Counted from the first letter of the stretch, positions 32,547 through 44,883 are shown. The stretch is DNA of 64,000 bases from Diphasiastrum complanatum (GCA_029204225.1 CM055103.1:56501078-56565077); one strand, 5' to 3'. Notes: generated from the sequence alone by a model not told the origin. Program-made: numbers and translations.

Positions 32547-34058
32547 ATGGGTGGTGCATCCCACAGGTGGCCACATGTGGTCGTCTTTCCCTTCCCCGGC
32601 CAAGGCCATATAATCCCTGCCTTCGCCTTCTCCAAAACCCTAGCTCTTCGAGGCTTCTTCGTCTCCTTCCTCTCGCCTCACCACAGGCTCTCGCGCATGC
32701 AGGAGGCTCTCGATCGCGGCGCCCATCCCCATGTCCGCCTGGTTGGATTGCCTGACAATGTCCCTGCTGATCAGCCCGGCATCGATGAGGGCGCCGACAG
32801 CGTCAGCTGGGCAGTCAATGTCACAGAATCCATGGTTGATGTGTTTGATCGCTTCATTGAAACCTCCATGGCTGAAGCAGCACAGGATCAAAGCGCTCCT
32901 GCGGCTCCTGTTGGGATTATCAGTGACAATCTGCTCTCGTGGACGCAGGATACAGCAAATCGATGGCGCATTCCCAGGTATGTGATTTATCCATCCCCTG
33001 CTGCAATGATGTCCCTCTTGCTTTACTTGCCGCCGCTGCTTTCCAAGGGCTTGGAGCCTCCTAGGTCAAAGCACACTGAGCAAGGGTTAGATGGTGAGGG
33101 TGAGATTGAGGTTGAGGTTTTCACAGTGCCAGGGATTCCACCCCTTCGCACCACGGACATTCATAGCGCGCTTATGAACACAACGGGAAGCTTCGGCCGT
33201 GATTACTATGTTCGACACTGTCTTCGGCTTCCCGAGGCTTCGGGGATTATAATTAACACCTTTTATGAGTTGGAACCGAGCACCATTGCTGCTCTGGAAA
33301 GCCAGTCACAAAACCCTAATTCGGTTCCGATTTTGCCTGTGGGACCTCTCCTGCCTGCAGCATACCTGGATGAAAAGGCATTGGATGCCTTTAGAAAGGA
33401 TGCTGATACAAAAGGGAATAAGCATGAGTGCTTACAGTGGCTGGATGCGCAAACAGACGCTTCTGTTCTATTCATTTCCTTTGGAACCTTTGTACTTCCT
33501 TCAGTCGCTCAGATACACGAGTTTGCACATGGGCTGGAAGCTAGTGGGCAACCTTTCCTCTGGGTGCTGCGTTCCCCACCTTCAAGCCCCAGTTTGCTGC
33601 CCCCTTCGCTTGCCACGCTTCTTCCAGAAGGGTTTCTTCAACGGACCGCAAAACAGGGGTTTATCATCTTCTCCTCTTGGGCTCCTCAGCTGCAGATTTT
33701 AGCTCACTTTGCAGTTGGTGGTTTCTTGACGCACTGTGGCTGGAATTCTACTTTAGAGAGCATTTTGATGGGCATTCCTATGCTTGCTGTCCCTGAGTTT
33801 GCTGATCAGAGGTTAAACTGTAGAATGTTAGTGGACCAGTGGAAGATAGGTCTGGAAGTTAGAAAAGGAGCACAGGGTATTGCAGACAGGGAGGAAGTAC
33901 AGAGGAAAGTCAGATGCTTGATGCAAGATGAAGAGGGAAAGAATCTTAGACTTCGTGCCAAAGATTATGGTCGTTTGGCGAGGGTGGCTGCAGCAGTAAA
34001 TGGTTCTTCGCACAAAAATCTGGAGCTCTTAGTGCAGCAGTTGCTAAGATCTTGTTAG
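32547..34058 (+). CDS. UDP-glycosyltransferase (family 1, PSPG box)
   Basis: Intact, intronless 503-codon frame, the usual length for plant family-1 UGTs. These cytosolic enzymes transfer a sugar from a UDP-sugar to small molecules such as flavonoids, hormones or terpenoids. N-terminal acceptor half: FPFPGQGHIIP with the catalytic His at H21, and SDNLLSWTQD with the activating Asp at about D127. C-terminal donor half: LFISFGTF and the 44-residue PSPG box at residues 378-421, starting WAPQLQILAHFAVGGFLTHC, with GWNSTLES and ending in FADQ. The final Gln is usual for UDP-glucose users, Trp 22 of the box is present. No signal peptide or membrane segment. The start is supported by the motif distance and by conservation of the same ATG in the broken paralogue at 28527. 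A polyadenylation-like ATTAAATAAG occurs near 34120. Substrate cannot be told. Confidence 0.95.
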   Translation: MGGASHRWPHVVVFPFPGQGHIIPAFAFSKTLALRGFFVSFLSPHHRLSRMQEALDRGAHPHVRLVGLPDNVPADQPGIDEGADSVSWAVNVTESMVDVFDRFIETSMAEAAQDQSAPAAPVGIISDNLLSWTQDTANRWRIPRYVIYPSPAAMMSLLLYLPPLLSKGLEPPRSKHTEQGLDGEGEIEVEVFTVPGIPPLRTTDIHSALMNTTGSFGRDYYVRHCLRLPEASGIIINTFYELEPSTIAALESQSQNPNSVPILPVGPLLPAAYLDEKALDAFRKDADTKGNKHECLQWLDAQTDASVLFISFGTFVLPSVAQIHEFAHGLEASGQPFLWVLRSPPSSPSLLPPSLATLLPEGFLQRTAKQGFIIFSSWAPQLQILAHFAVGGFLTHCGWNSTLESILMGIPMLAVPEFADQRLNCRMLVDQWKIGLEVRKGAQGIADREEVQRKVRCLMQDEEGKNLRLRAKDYGRLARVAAAVNGSSHKNLELLVQQLLRSC

Positions 34059-34402
34059 ATCAACCAATTGCTGGATTCTTGGAGCTTTGGTCTAGTGCGA
34101 CTAGTAATGCAGCACACTGATTAAATAAGTGCTATTTAGTATGATGTAACATTGAAGCGCCAGCCAGATTAAAAGAAGATTTGGCAAGTGCATTGAGACC
34201 CTTGTCCATTTATTGAATGTATTCTTTCAGGATTCTCTGTACTGGTACATGTAATACTTCAGTTTGTCTACCATCAGATTTGCTTGAAATTGCACTGAAG
34301 TCCAAATGCATTAAAGTTCCATCTACAAGGTATATCTATATACCTTGAAGCTGATTGGAGGTGAGTGCCTGTTGCTTGTTCAAGATACCATTCGAATCAA
34401 TG
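34059..34402 (+). other. UGT 3' flank
   Basis: Probably 3' UTR and terminator region; no other feature. Confidence 0.5.
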
Positions 34403-34407
34403 TGAGA

Positions 34408-34452
<45 letters not shown>
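34403..34452. repeat. (GA)n microsatellite
   Basis: About 24 GA units with one interruption (GAGT). Confidence 0.95.
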
Positions 34453-34455
<3 letters not shown>

Positions 34456-35049
34456 CATAACAATAATACTAATAATATGTTACATAGGAAGGAGTCAAAA
34501 TGGGCTCTTTTTTTCTGAACCAATGAGATTTTTTTGAAGTGTTGGAGCTACACTCTCCCCAAAAAAGCTAAGTGTCAATACAAGCTCTCTCACACTCTCA
34601 TAGAGTGGCTCGAGATCCAAGAGAGGTGAAAACAAAGCTCAATGATTGGACCACTCTCTAATCACCTCTTACTATGATTGGACCATTTTGGTACACCTCT
34701 TGCTCCTATTGGTCCACATGGCAAAATAACATGATGATGTGCAATCCTTGCTCTCTCTACAATCATGCCAAGTGTAAGCAACCTACACTAACTCGAGCTA
34801 ATCTAGATCATAATTTGCTCAAATCACATACTTACAAGTGTACATGGAAGTGTATGTAGCCTGGCACCTAAAACTCAAGATCCTAGATAGATAACTTTTA
34901 CAATTCTTCACATCCTTAGTGTTTCAAACTTTCAAAATGAGTGATTGCCTTTTTAACCAAATATTTTTGAAATTTTTTTTAATGTCATTGGCTTGGATGA
35001 TATACATGAAATTTGTAGGTTTGTGTTGATTGATATGAATACCTTCATA
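34453..35049. other. Intergenic, no gene seen
   Basis: No supported gene; the right part may belong to the LTR remnant that follows. Confidence 0.4.
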
Positions 35050-35638
35050 GTAGTCTATTAAAAGTAGAGACTTTTAGGATCATAAATGGATTCATTCAAT
35101 CCACAAGAGTGATTGGTTGCATTAATATCTTTATCTCCATCAAAACTAGCATCTAGAATTGACACAAATGTAGATCTATAAGCAAGATCAATCTAAACAA
35201 AGAGCTATATTTTCAAATCTGGTCAAACGTGAACAATCTAAACAAGTTTGAAGATAGAAATATCAAAATTGCCAAACTCTCTCCAAATTTTCATTATAAA
35301 ATGAGATCCCAAAGGGCACATACAAAATGGCTAAGCACAAGATGGTCCGAGTTAAATCTCACATTTGTGAGGGTGCCATCTGATTAGTCCTTCACCTCTT
35401 GCTAAAGTCTAGATCTAATTTATTGGTGACCAATTGTACCTCTCCAAAATTCCTATTTCCTAGGAGGTAGATTCTCAATTAATGAAACTTGGTAAAATGA
35501 CTTATCTGCTTCTAAGACTCTAGGTTGTATAATATGTAGCCTTGTCCTTCACACGTCGAAACAACCTCCACACGTGTGGGATCCACCTATGTGCATATTT
35601 GCAAGGTTTAATCAAGCTAATCTTTTGTATCTTTCACA
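35050..35638 (-). repeat. I-family LTR remnant, inverted
   Basis: Shares with the reverse of 29203-30036 the words ATCCACAAGAGTGATTGG and AATCAAGYTAATCTTTTG, and ends TTTCACA as an LTR should. Contains CCACACGTGTGG near 35571-35582. Strongly diverged; left border uncertain. Confidence 0.65.
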
Positions 35639-36150
35639 CTCGCTGATTTCTGGAATTCCTTGGTAAATTGTCGACGGTCCATAATGTAGTTTGGCGGTTT
35701 GATTCCTTCACTTGATATCCATTAGGCACTTTTGACATCTGGAATTCGTTAGAAGAATCTTCACTAGAATCTTCTAACATGCCTCCACTGCGAATTTGGC
35801 GACAGTCCCTTGGCACCTATGTATGTCGTTGGCGTTGGCGTTGGCGTGTGTGGCTATGTGAGACCGTTGAGGAAGGAAGGGAAAAAAAGAGATATAGACA
35901 AGAGGGGGTAAAAGATTCGATGAAATTTTTGGAAAAAAATTTTGGCAACAAAAGTGAGGTTGAGAGGGGGGAAATAAAATAAAGCATTTGTATAAATAGA
36001 TAATAAATAAATAAATAAGTAAATAAATAAAAGAATAAATAAAAATAAGAAAGAGAAAATGAATTAACGATGAAAAACAAGAAATAAAAATGAGTCCCTT
36101 GAAGCTTTTTCTAGACTTTTTTTTTTTGTTTTTTTTTAAAAAAAATTTAA
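35639..36150. other. Intergenic, A/T-rich low complexity
   Basis: Contains a 60-codon minus frame (35816-35634) of unknown nature, a run of TAAA/AATA repeats near 35990-36060 and long T and A tracts near 36117-36150. No supported gene. Confidence 0.4.
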
Positions 36151-36365
36151 TAAGAGGATGCAAAGTGTGGAGATATGCTTCAGGGAGCCTTTTCTAATTG
36201 TTGGCCCTTCGCATCTTCGGCATCCGCGGATTTTTCGGTGGGTTTCTGCAACGATGCGGACGGAACGAGACCACAATTGGCTGCGCGTTGTGGATTGCGA
36301 GCGGATTGGGCCGAACGCCAGGTGCATATCCCCAAGGAAACCTGTCGTGTACCATCTTTTTAACC

Positions 36366-36752
36366 TCACAATATTAACAAATGATGTGGTAGACAAGCGA
36401 TGGTAGGTCCAGTACATGGAAATTTGATCCACGATGGCTTTATTTGGGTTTTGAAGGCTTTATTTGGGTTGAAGCAGTACTCACCAAAGCACATATCCCA
36501 CCTGGTTTCCACTTTGGTAGCAATCAGCAAGGTCTCCACATTATAGTAGGCTTCCAGTATGGTGGGATCTGGAGAGTTAGCCGCGTCGGTCATGAAGCGG
36601 TCGAGGGCCCTTTGGAAATCGACTACCGTGCTCCAACCCTTTTCTGACTTTATTATTGGCCAATTATAGGGCCCGACGTTTGGAGTTTTCAATGCTGACC
36701 ACGATATCCTTTTGGGCATTGGATGATATGCTGGATCCACCCTTAGAACCAT
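36366..36752 (-). CDS. Unrecognised open frame (129 codons)
   Basis: Minus-strand frame with ordinary amino-acid composition (KRISWSALKTPNVGPYNWP near the start; many Trp and Pro). It has no domain I know. It lies in the same orientation as the transposon-like genes to its right and may be part of one, or a pseudogene exon. Confidence 0.35.
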   Translation of the reverse strand: MVLRVDPAYHPMPKRISWSALKTPNVGPYNWPIIKSEKGWSTVVDFQRALDRFMTDAANSPDPTILEAYYNVETLLIATKVETRWDMCFGEYCFNPNKAFKTQIKPSWIKFPCTGPTIACLPHHLLIL

Positions 36753-37399
36753 AGGAGCTGTAATATATTCTTTAATTAGCTCTGGGTTTCACAAAAGTAC
36801 TGCCTTCCTCCACTTTGGTTGGGGATGTAGAAGTGTGATTGGATGAAGAGTGTCAGTTGTTCAGAATCATGTACCTAAAAAACCTTCTGGTACCAGTGCT
36901 TGTGTATTACCACAGGATCAAGGAAGTTGTCGATGAGGCGTGGAGGGACAATGGATGTGGATGGAAGATTAGATTTGGGAAGTGAGGAGATGACGTGAGG
37001 TGATGAAACGAGAGGGGGTGAAATGGTGCGAGGTGGTGAGGAGCCAGGAGGAGGAGATCCAATCTCAAGCCTGGGCATGTTAGGATCAACTGAAAAGGTG
37101 GTGGTTTCGGCCTGAGCGGCGTACTGTAGATCATAGTCGAAGGTGCGGTCTCCGCCAATTTGAAGGTCGAAATGGGGGAAAGTGAGTTGGAGCTACCGGT
37201 AGTCGATGGTGGATGTGGATTCGATGAATGGAAAATCAGAGATCTGGCATGGATGCCTGATGGATGGATTAATTTTGATTTTGACAAATTTGTACGTGGA
37301 GTGTTGGCACCTTCCACACCATCCAACACCTTCATGTAACATTTTAAATGATAACTCAGAATGGTGTTTGAGATCTGTCTTTCCCTAAAAGCTCAAACC
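36753..37399 (-). other. Low-confidence Pro/Ser-rich frames
   Basis: A 142-codon minus frame (37335-36907) is Pro/Ser/His-rich and could be a linker region of a transposon protein, but has no recognised domain. Confidence 0.25.
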
Positions 37400-38076
37400 T
37401 TACATATATTCTTCCCAATGGGCGATGCAAGTGTTCCATGAACTCATCCAACTATCCATCGAGGGTAGATCAGAGTCTTTGACTTTGCCAGTTCTCCACC
37501 ATTGTCGAATTAGTCTGCATTGGGCAAGTGCCTTATCTCTTGACCCACATAACCTCCACATTTCGCATAAATTTTTGTGTTCCATTTGTGATCCTTTTGT
37601 ACAAATTTGTTGGTGTAGACGTGTAGGCTTTGCTCCCAGTGGAATAAACACGATCGTTCTTGTCCAATCATCTCATTATCTGGGCCTCCATTAAACACTG
37701 TTCGAACTACTCTCCAATTACCTTGTGCTTCATTTGCCAAGAATCCACATAAGTTTGCCTTCACATGCCCTAATCATTCCATGACACACTTTAACAATTT
37801 AAAACAATACCTGTGACAATGTGTCCTCCTCCTCCATTTCACATGTGGCAATTGTAAGGAGTTCTTGAAAAAGTAACAATGATCATTGAACATACCTTGT
37901 CCAGAAAATCTACTCCCATGGAAGAAGTCGTACATGGAACTGTTCTTTAATAGCATGAGGTTGTCTATGGCATCCCCTTGGGAGAGGCTTCCACCCTTGG
38001 CATTTGTGACCATTCTACGTAATCTGTAACACAAGCCATAGCCAAAAGATGAGTGACAAAAATATAAAAATAACAA
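37400..38076 (-). pseudogene. MULE-like transposase fragment (tentative)
   Basis: Minus-strand frames, overlapping in different phases, contain GQERSCLFHWEQSLHVYT followed by Cys/Trp-rich sequence, RQWWRTGKVKD and WNTCIAHWEEYM. The C-x2-H within CLFHWEQSL recalls the C2H motif between the second Asp and Glu of Mutator-like transposases, and the later Trp-rich tail fits that family. The N-terminal catalytic part is not clear, and frames are broken near 37640-37770. The assignment is by motif recall only. Confidence 0.35.
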
Positions 38077-39140
38077 ACATCCTATAAAAAAAAAGTGTGC
38101 GGTGCAATTAATTCAGGGTTATTGACCACATTTTTTCTTCAGACAATCTTTAAAGAATATTTGGTTCATTTTTCCAGCATTCAACTATTGAGGACGTGTT
38201 ACTCTTTGGCACTCTAACAAGCCTACACAATAACTGATCCGAACAACTCCATCAAACAAAACATTGGTTGTCACTGGCTTTTCCATACATGTGTTCCATA
38301 CCGTTCATTCCAGATTCTTGTCGAATGTTGGGGGAAACTCAAAGCCTGAGATCACCATTATAATGCCTAGGAAGCTCCTCAACAGTGTGGTGCGTTGCTG
38401 TCTGGACAAAATGTGTTCCACAATGCTATGCCCTTGCAGTTTTGTTGCATGGGTAGATGCATCTGCATGAGGGATCGAGCAAAAAGCACTGGCTTTTGGA
38501 GTGTCTATGTCAATTGAGATAGGAATTCTAGGAAACTTTTCGCTCTATGATGGGTTGTTTTCCATTTGGTCCTTGTCTTCTATTGGGTCCGATGATTCAC
38601 TGGTGTCAATAACAATATTACAAGAAGATTCAACATTTTTCTTTTTGTGTGTGCTCGTTGATGACATTGTCTCTTGTTTTTTATATTATTACATATTTGG
38701 TTGATAGAGACTCTTCCATTATGTATTGGTCATTCCCCTCGATGTCGAAGACACATCGAGGTGAGAGCCAAGCACAACATTTAAAGACATGAAGGTGTAC
38801 TTGTTGCCAAGTCTGTGCTCCAAGTATTTCTGGCTAACAATGAGTTTCCCTTCCACAAAAGGCATTCTTAGGTTACTGTCGGTTACTTTACTTTTACATG
38901 GGTTTTTGGTGTTTTTGGAGTTTTTAGGGTTTTTTTTTTTTTTTGAAAAAATATTTTTTTGGCTAGTAGGGAAGGTAAGGGGGAGACTCAGTATTAAAAG
39001 AGCTTTCTATTGGTATAAATTTTAGTTTTTTGAAATTTTTTTGGGTGCTCATGTCTTTTTTTTTTTTTGAGCTCTAAGGCTCTGGGAAGAAGGTGGTGTG
39101 GTCGAAATTTGAATCAGAGGTGGTTGAGATCTGTTGAGCC
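38077..39140. other. Intergenic, no gene seen
   Basis: Several short frames, none convincing. Long T tracts near 38932-38943 and 39056-39069. Confidence 0.4.
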
Positions 39141-39205
39141 AATGCCCCGGTCGAGATCTGAGCTAATGCCCCGGTCGAGATCTGAACTAATGCCCCGGTC
39201 AAAAT
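39141..39205. repeat. 24-bp tandem repeat (GCCCCGGTCGAGATCTGA...)
   Basis: Three consecutive units of AATGCCCCGGTCGAGATCTG type, about 24 bp each, encoding an 8-residue repeat (STGALAQI) on the minus strand. Confidence 0.85.
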
Positions 39206-39279
39206 CACTGACAATATCGCAAGGCAGCTCGTACAATTGAAAAAGCTTCTCAACAAACAGTTGAGTCCGGAATAGATAT

Positions 39280-42200
39280 TAATTTTTACACAGTATAGCC
39301 ATGTGCATGAACAATAGTATCTACATCCATATAATGTGGTTTGTCGTTGTTCGAATCTATTCTTTCTCTAAGTAATTTTTGTATAGCTTCGAGTTGTCAA
39401 CTTGTCTCTGGTTTCTACGTCGTTGATTAGATTTTGGTTCATACCAAGCCTTCTGAGTTTTTCTTCACTTCGACAACTTTTGCCACCCAGATAGGTATGG
39501 AACCCTGCACAACATCTTCATCTGGAGGCCGCATTGTAACGAACTTGTTCAACACAACTTATCTACGTGAGATGAATAGAGGTGCATCAGCTTTTCGCCC
39601 ACAAAATCTCCGGGGTAATAACTCTACATCCATTTTGACCTCATTGATTGAAGTTGATACAGATGAATCGAAAGTGGTTTGCAAGGATCGTGGCCAAAAA
39701 GCCTCTTGGCTATACATTGATCCTAACAAAATATTTTGTTTGGAAAGATATTCGACAAGTTTTGTGGTTTCAACCACACATGCATCATTGCGATCCTTGT
39801 ATTTTGAAAACTTCTGGCTCATGAACCGCAAATAATTAATAAAGGACATTATTCCTTTCATTTCATCTGGATCCAGATCCTTCGTGGATGCTAGAAAGAT
39901 GGCATCATCTTTTGAAGGTACACACTGAAAGGTTTACTCCATGCGTTGACTCCATCATTAGAATAGTATTTCCATTGCATGGTTGGCTCGCCATTCATCA
40001 TTTGAAAACAAAAATAGTGAGGATTGGTGTGTCCTTCTAAGCCGTCATTCCTTGAGAAATACAAGGATTTATAAATTATTTCCAGTCTACCATTCGTTCC
40101 AATATTTCTACTTCAGTGCTTTCGATACGACCGCGATCTATCTTTTCACCAATTCGTGCCTTGTATAAACTGATTTGGACTTCAAAGCCTTAGATATGAC
40201 ACCAAAAACTTGATCTATGTCTTCATGTGTGTGGCCAATCAAAAGAAATCCCATTTCTACCTTTTGGAAGATGCTATGTGCCACTAACATACAACAAAGA
40301 CCAAAAATAAATTTGTTCTTGTTCTCCCTCCAACAATTGTCAGCTTGGATACATAAGATCGGAGGTAGGTTACCACATGATGCTTGTACCTTTCTTATTG
40401 ATCGCATTATTGATGTGGCAACTTGATTGCTATCATGAGCATGCAAGGCATCAATCCAAACATCACAGAACAACTTGAATCCATGAACCAATACCCCACA
40501 AACATGTGTTTTCAAAAATTGCTTTCTCTCTAATCTGGGAGGAGTCTTATTGAAATGGGGTAATGTTGTTGTATTTTGATCCATTCCATTAATGATAAGT
40601 GCTCAGGACGGGATCATGACTCTTCTTTCCAGCATGCATACAATTTTCTAGAATCGAAAACATGTAGATGATGACCTCTCAATGCAATGTAGCGATCACA
40701 CTTCCTAACGTCAGAAGTTGTCTCTATTGCATTTTTAAGGTTGTCACATGTTTTGCATTTGGACATTCTCTGTCTTGTTGGAGTCTTGACATGTCCAAAC
40801 TCTTGTTTCCACATCTTGTAGAGTGTGGATCTTGAAACTTCAAGAATACACGTCTTTAAGTTGTGTGTTTATAGTTTTGAAGACGTCATGTTTATGCATG
40901 CCGAGTGGGACATGATGTTCACAAATAACAATGCCATCTTTTGATTTATGTTGTAGATGTGGTTGATGCAACACGTGCTTTTCCAAAATCCCATGCATTA
41001 CGACTAGCCCTTTTGAAGAATGTCCACGTTGCTTGAACATGGTGGTGTTTCCATGAAACTTGTGCACAATGGAATAACATGCCTCAACAATTACTTGCCA
41101 AAACATTCCATGGGAGATTCCCAATAGATTTTGATATGCTTTTATGCATACAACTATACCATCCAACGTAGGTTTGAAGTGCAATTTGGGTCCCTCCAAA
41201 ATATCAAACGTTGCGTTTGACAATTCTCGTCTATGAAAAAAACATTTGAACATCTACAATAACTGATTATGCTTGTCAACTCCTCGTTTTCTCCACACAC
41301 CTAATCACAAATTTTCATATTCTTTGTAGGTGATTTGTCGAATGCACAATTTACTACAATATGGTTGCATCAATGTTTCCCTTATATTTTCTGACGATAA
41401 AACATATTATGCCTTTTTTGGTGCAACATAAGCAAGCACACATTTTCTTTTGAAACTTTGAGGAGTTCCAAAAGATGTTGGACATACTTGAGGCTCTCTT
41501 TGTAGATCTTCAAAAAGTTCATCTGCTTGTGACCATCTTGATCTTGTAAGATCATTTGTCATATTAGCATCATGTAATATGTTGCTTTTGTAATCATGTT
41601 CATCGAAATCGAATTCTGAAAAATCTGAATTGTGTCGAGTGGATGCATTTGCTCTTGCCAATATTGACGTACCGCTTTGTTTGAATGTTGATTTCATAAT
41701 GACGTCTTTTATTTTTGTTGTTATCAACAACCTCTCCAGCATCCTCCACACCTGTAAGAATATCTGAGTTGTATGCTGATGCAGATATATTATGAGTATT
41801 AACCACATCCTCGACATCTATTAAGATATCGGAGTTATACAATGATCTTGACATATTATGATCATGAAAAATATCTTCGATTCTTGTCAAAATATTCGAG
41901 TTATAGTTACTTGATCTTGACATATTACGATCATGAGAAATATCTTCGATTCTTGTTAAAATATCTGAGTTATAGTTACTTGATCTTGACATATTACGAT
42001 AATGAGAAATATCTTTGATTCTTGTTAAGATATCCGAGTTATAGTTATTTGATCTTGACATATTACGACCATGAGAAATATCTTCGATTCCTGTCAAGAT
42101 ATCCGAGTTATAGTTATTTGATCTTGTTGTATTGTAGTCAGCGGATTAATTTTCGACACCTATTGATCTTGTCGATGTTTTTTGGATGCTACCCCTTTTT

Positions 42201-42778
42201 TTAACCACAAGGATGGACCAACATTTTCTTGATGTTGCTCCTATTTGAATGTTTAAAATAAAACACTCACTTAATAGTTTAGTAAATGATACATGTTTTC
42301 TCTTTTTAGAGTGCAAAGACAGTTTTGACAAACCCCAAATTATTGTTTGATTTTGCATGTAGAAAGAGTCTTTGTCATTTGTCATGGCATTCACAACATT
42401 TCCTTCTGTTGTAATTGAAGTCAACTTCATGATAACAAGCAAGTTTTTTCACTAGGATAATATCCTTTAAATTTAGCAGTGAAAACTACTACCCTTTCAA
42501 AATCCATACAATCATTAATGTCATCAACGTTGTATAATGGACAATTAGCAAGAATGAGTTCATTCATATTGACAATATCTGCATTATCCCGCAATGACAT
42601 CGATGGAGATGTAGTTGTAAACGTCTCCTTGGTGATCAAAATCACCGTGAGGGTATGGCAAAGGACAATCCATTTTAAACACCTTTGAAATTAGGACCAC
42701 ACTTTTATTCGTACCAACTTGTCTAAAAAAACATGTTCCATTTGATTCAGCAGTTAAGACATTTCCAAATGCAACCAC
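39280..42778 (-). pseudogene. DUF7869-like, transposase-type gene (broken)
   Basis: A large minus-strand gene split by frameshifts. The best block (40584-40138) has GMDQNTTTLPHF, GVLVHGF, QADNCWRENKNKF and GHTHEDIDQVFG, the hallmark words of proteins annotated with DUF7869. The Asp, Asp, Glu and HTHED residues look like an RNase H-fold catalytic centre, which is why a transposase role is suspected. Upstream, 40814-40614 has FGHVKTPTRQRMSKCKTCDNLK, the Cys-motif segment that precedes this domain in the family, and 41253-40840 fits the still earlier region. Parts 42778-41407 (N-terminal, with a 66-bp minisatellite) and 39861-39559 (C-terminal) are in the same strand. A second partial copy at 46850-47640 shows it is repetitive. 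Family naming is from memory; boundaries approximate. Confidence 0.6.
41755..42125 (-). repeat. In-frame 66-bp minisatellite (22-residue repeat)
   Basis: About five to six units of 63-69 bp. On the minus strand each encodes a version of YNSDILTRIEDISHDRNMSR. Units closest to 42060 are most alike; the ones near 41760 have diverged (YNSDILTGVED). Confidence 0.9.
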
Positions 42779-42974
42779 TTCTTTTCGAAAAAATAAAACA
42801 GCTGGAACATCTTTTCTTGAGCAGTCAATGTTACAATAGTGACCATGAAAAAAACATATAAGTACACTTTATGTTAGGATTTCCAATGCTATTGAAAGTA
42901 TAATTAACAAAATTATAAAACTATAATAAAAGTATAATTAGCAACACTATGAGATTGTAAGAAAATTTTGAAAC

Positions 42975-43275
42975 ATTATCCCTTAGCTCTTGGCCCTTAG
43001 CCTATAGCCCTTAGCCCATAGTCATTGGTCGTTGACACTTGGTCCTTGCCCCTAGGCCCTTAATCCTCGGCCGCACTTCGCCCTTAACTTTTAGCTCTTG
43101 GCCCTTGCCCTTGGCCCTTGCCCCTAGGCCCTTGCCCCTATGTCTTTTCCCCTAGGCCCTTAGCCTTAGCATTTGGCCCTAATCATTAGCCCTTGGCCCT
43201 CGGTCCTTATCCCTTAACCCTTAGCCCTGTGGCTCTTAAACCTAGCCCTTGGCTCTTAGCCTTTAGCCCTCGACT
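42975..43275. repeat. Degenerate CCCTTRGC-type tandem repeat
   Basis: Some 300 bp built from words CCCTTAG, CCCTTGG, CCCCTAGG and CTCTTAGC at 7-10 bp spacing. Not the plant telomere unit CCCTAAA. Confidence 0.85.
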
Positions 43276-43279
43276 TTTT

Positions 43280-44260
43280 TTGTATGTTTTGTGCTTTTTT
43301 CTTGTCGTTATTTTTTTTTATTTAAGGTTTTTTAATAGTTTACAATTCATTTTTAAAAATTTTACAGTTTTTTAATATTTATTTATTTTTAGTTTTTTAC
43401 ATCTATGTTGTATAAAATATATATATTTATTAAATTATTTATCCCATTTTTTAGGTTTTTTTTTTATAAAGTTAAAATCTTTTTAAGGCTTTTAGATTCC
43501 TTTTGTAGGGTTTTTAAGTTTCTTAGAAGTTTTAAGTTTGTATTACAATTTTTTTAAGATTTAGCTCCATTTTTAATAATACTCTTTTATTTTTCATTTT
43601 TTAAAGTTTTGGTTTCTTAAGTTTTTTTGTTGTTGTTACTTTTGTTTAGTTTTTCCAATTTTTGGTACTATGTTTTGATTTTTTTGAGATTTTTTACAAT
43701 TTTTTGATTTTTTTTAGATTTTTTCATTTTTTAATGTTTTTTTTTTTGGTTTTTTTTTAACATAAAATTATTGTTTTATTTTTTTTTGAGATTTTTTGAC
43801 ACCATTTTAATTTTTTTAGATTTTTTAAATTTTTTATGCTTATTTTTGGGATTTTTTACATAAAATTATTGTTTTGATTTTTTTGGAATTTTTTGACACT
43901 ATTTTGACTTTTTTAAATATTTTCATTTTTTTATGCTTATTTTTTATTTTTTTGGGTTCATTTTGATTTATTTGGGTTTTTTTTTTACACTTTTGATTTT
44001 GTAATATTTTTTTTAATGCTTATTTTTGGTTTTTTTAGAATTTTTGACATATAATTATTGTTTTGATTTTTTTTTGGGATTTTTTGATACTATTTTGATT
44101 TTTTAAGATTTTTTCATTTTTAATGCTAATTTTTTTGTTTTTTTTGGAATTTTTTTACATAAAATCATTGTTTTGATTCTTTTGGGATTTTTTTGACACT
44201 ATTTTGATTTTTTTGAAACTATTTTAATTTTTATAGGGCTTTTACATTATTTTAGCTACC
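43280..44260. repeat. T-rich degenerate tandem repeat
   Basis: Almost pure T on this strand with recurring words ATTATTGTTTTGATT, TTTTTGACACTATTTTGA and TTTCATTTTT(T)AATGCT at roughly 90-190 bp intervals (e.g. around 43765, 43865, 44050, 44165). Looks like an old slippage-amplified repeat. Confidence 0.75.
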
Positions 44261-44688
44261 TATGTTACCTTTCCATAGTTTTTTTTTGGTATTATCAAGT
44301 TCATGGAAGGGATGAGGAAGGAGAGCACAGTTGAAGCACCAAATAATCCCATAAGCATTTAGTGCAACATCAACACTTTTCAAGCTATATATAGACTCTG
44401 CAACTAGTTGATTTTTTAAATATTTAAGGCATGAATTTCCATCATTATGGACCCCCAAATAATACTCTTCATTCTCAATTATCCATCATTATGGAGATCA
44501 TATGTCTTCTTGACACATGGCATAGCATGTCCCATAAGCATTTATGAAATTTGACTATGGAAAAAAAACATAAATAAGCCCCCCCTCCCAATGCTTATTT
44601 ACATTGTCTTTTGAAATTTTTATGCTTTTTTTAATCTCAAAGTAAATTGCAACTTTCTTCACATTTTATTGCTCTTACAATATGGTAA

Positions 44689-44690
<2 letters not shown>
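44261..44690. other. Intergenic, no gene accepted
   Basis: A 68-codon minus frame (44458-44252) is unremarkable; nothing else. Confidence 0.35.

Positions 44691-44764
<74 letters not shown>
44691..44764. repeat. (TC)n microsatellite
   Basis: About 37 TC units; followed at 44852-44890 by a short (ATA)n/(ATAA)n tract. Confidence 0.98.
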
Positions 44765-44766
<2 letters not shown>

Positions 44767-44848
44767 GTTTTTTAGCTTGTTTTTTTCTTTCACAACGGCG
44801 GGTGGGCTGTCTCTTTCTAATTTTTTTCTTAATTAATTTAAGTAAGAT

Positions 44849-44883
<35 letters not shown>

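Noticed and set aside
32384-32755. Upstream frame overlapping the UGT start
   Set aside because: Low-complexity (CA and C tracts) and out of phase with the conserved UGT frame.
42975-43275. Interstitial telomere tract
   Set aside because: Words are CCCTTAG and CCCTTGG with irregular spacing; the plant telomere CCCTAAA is not tandemly present.
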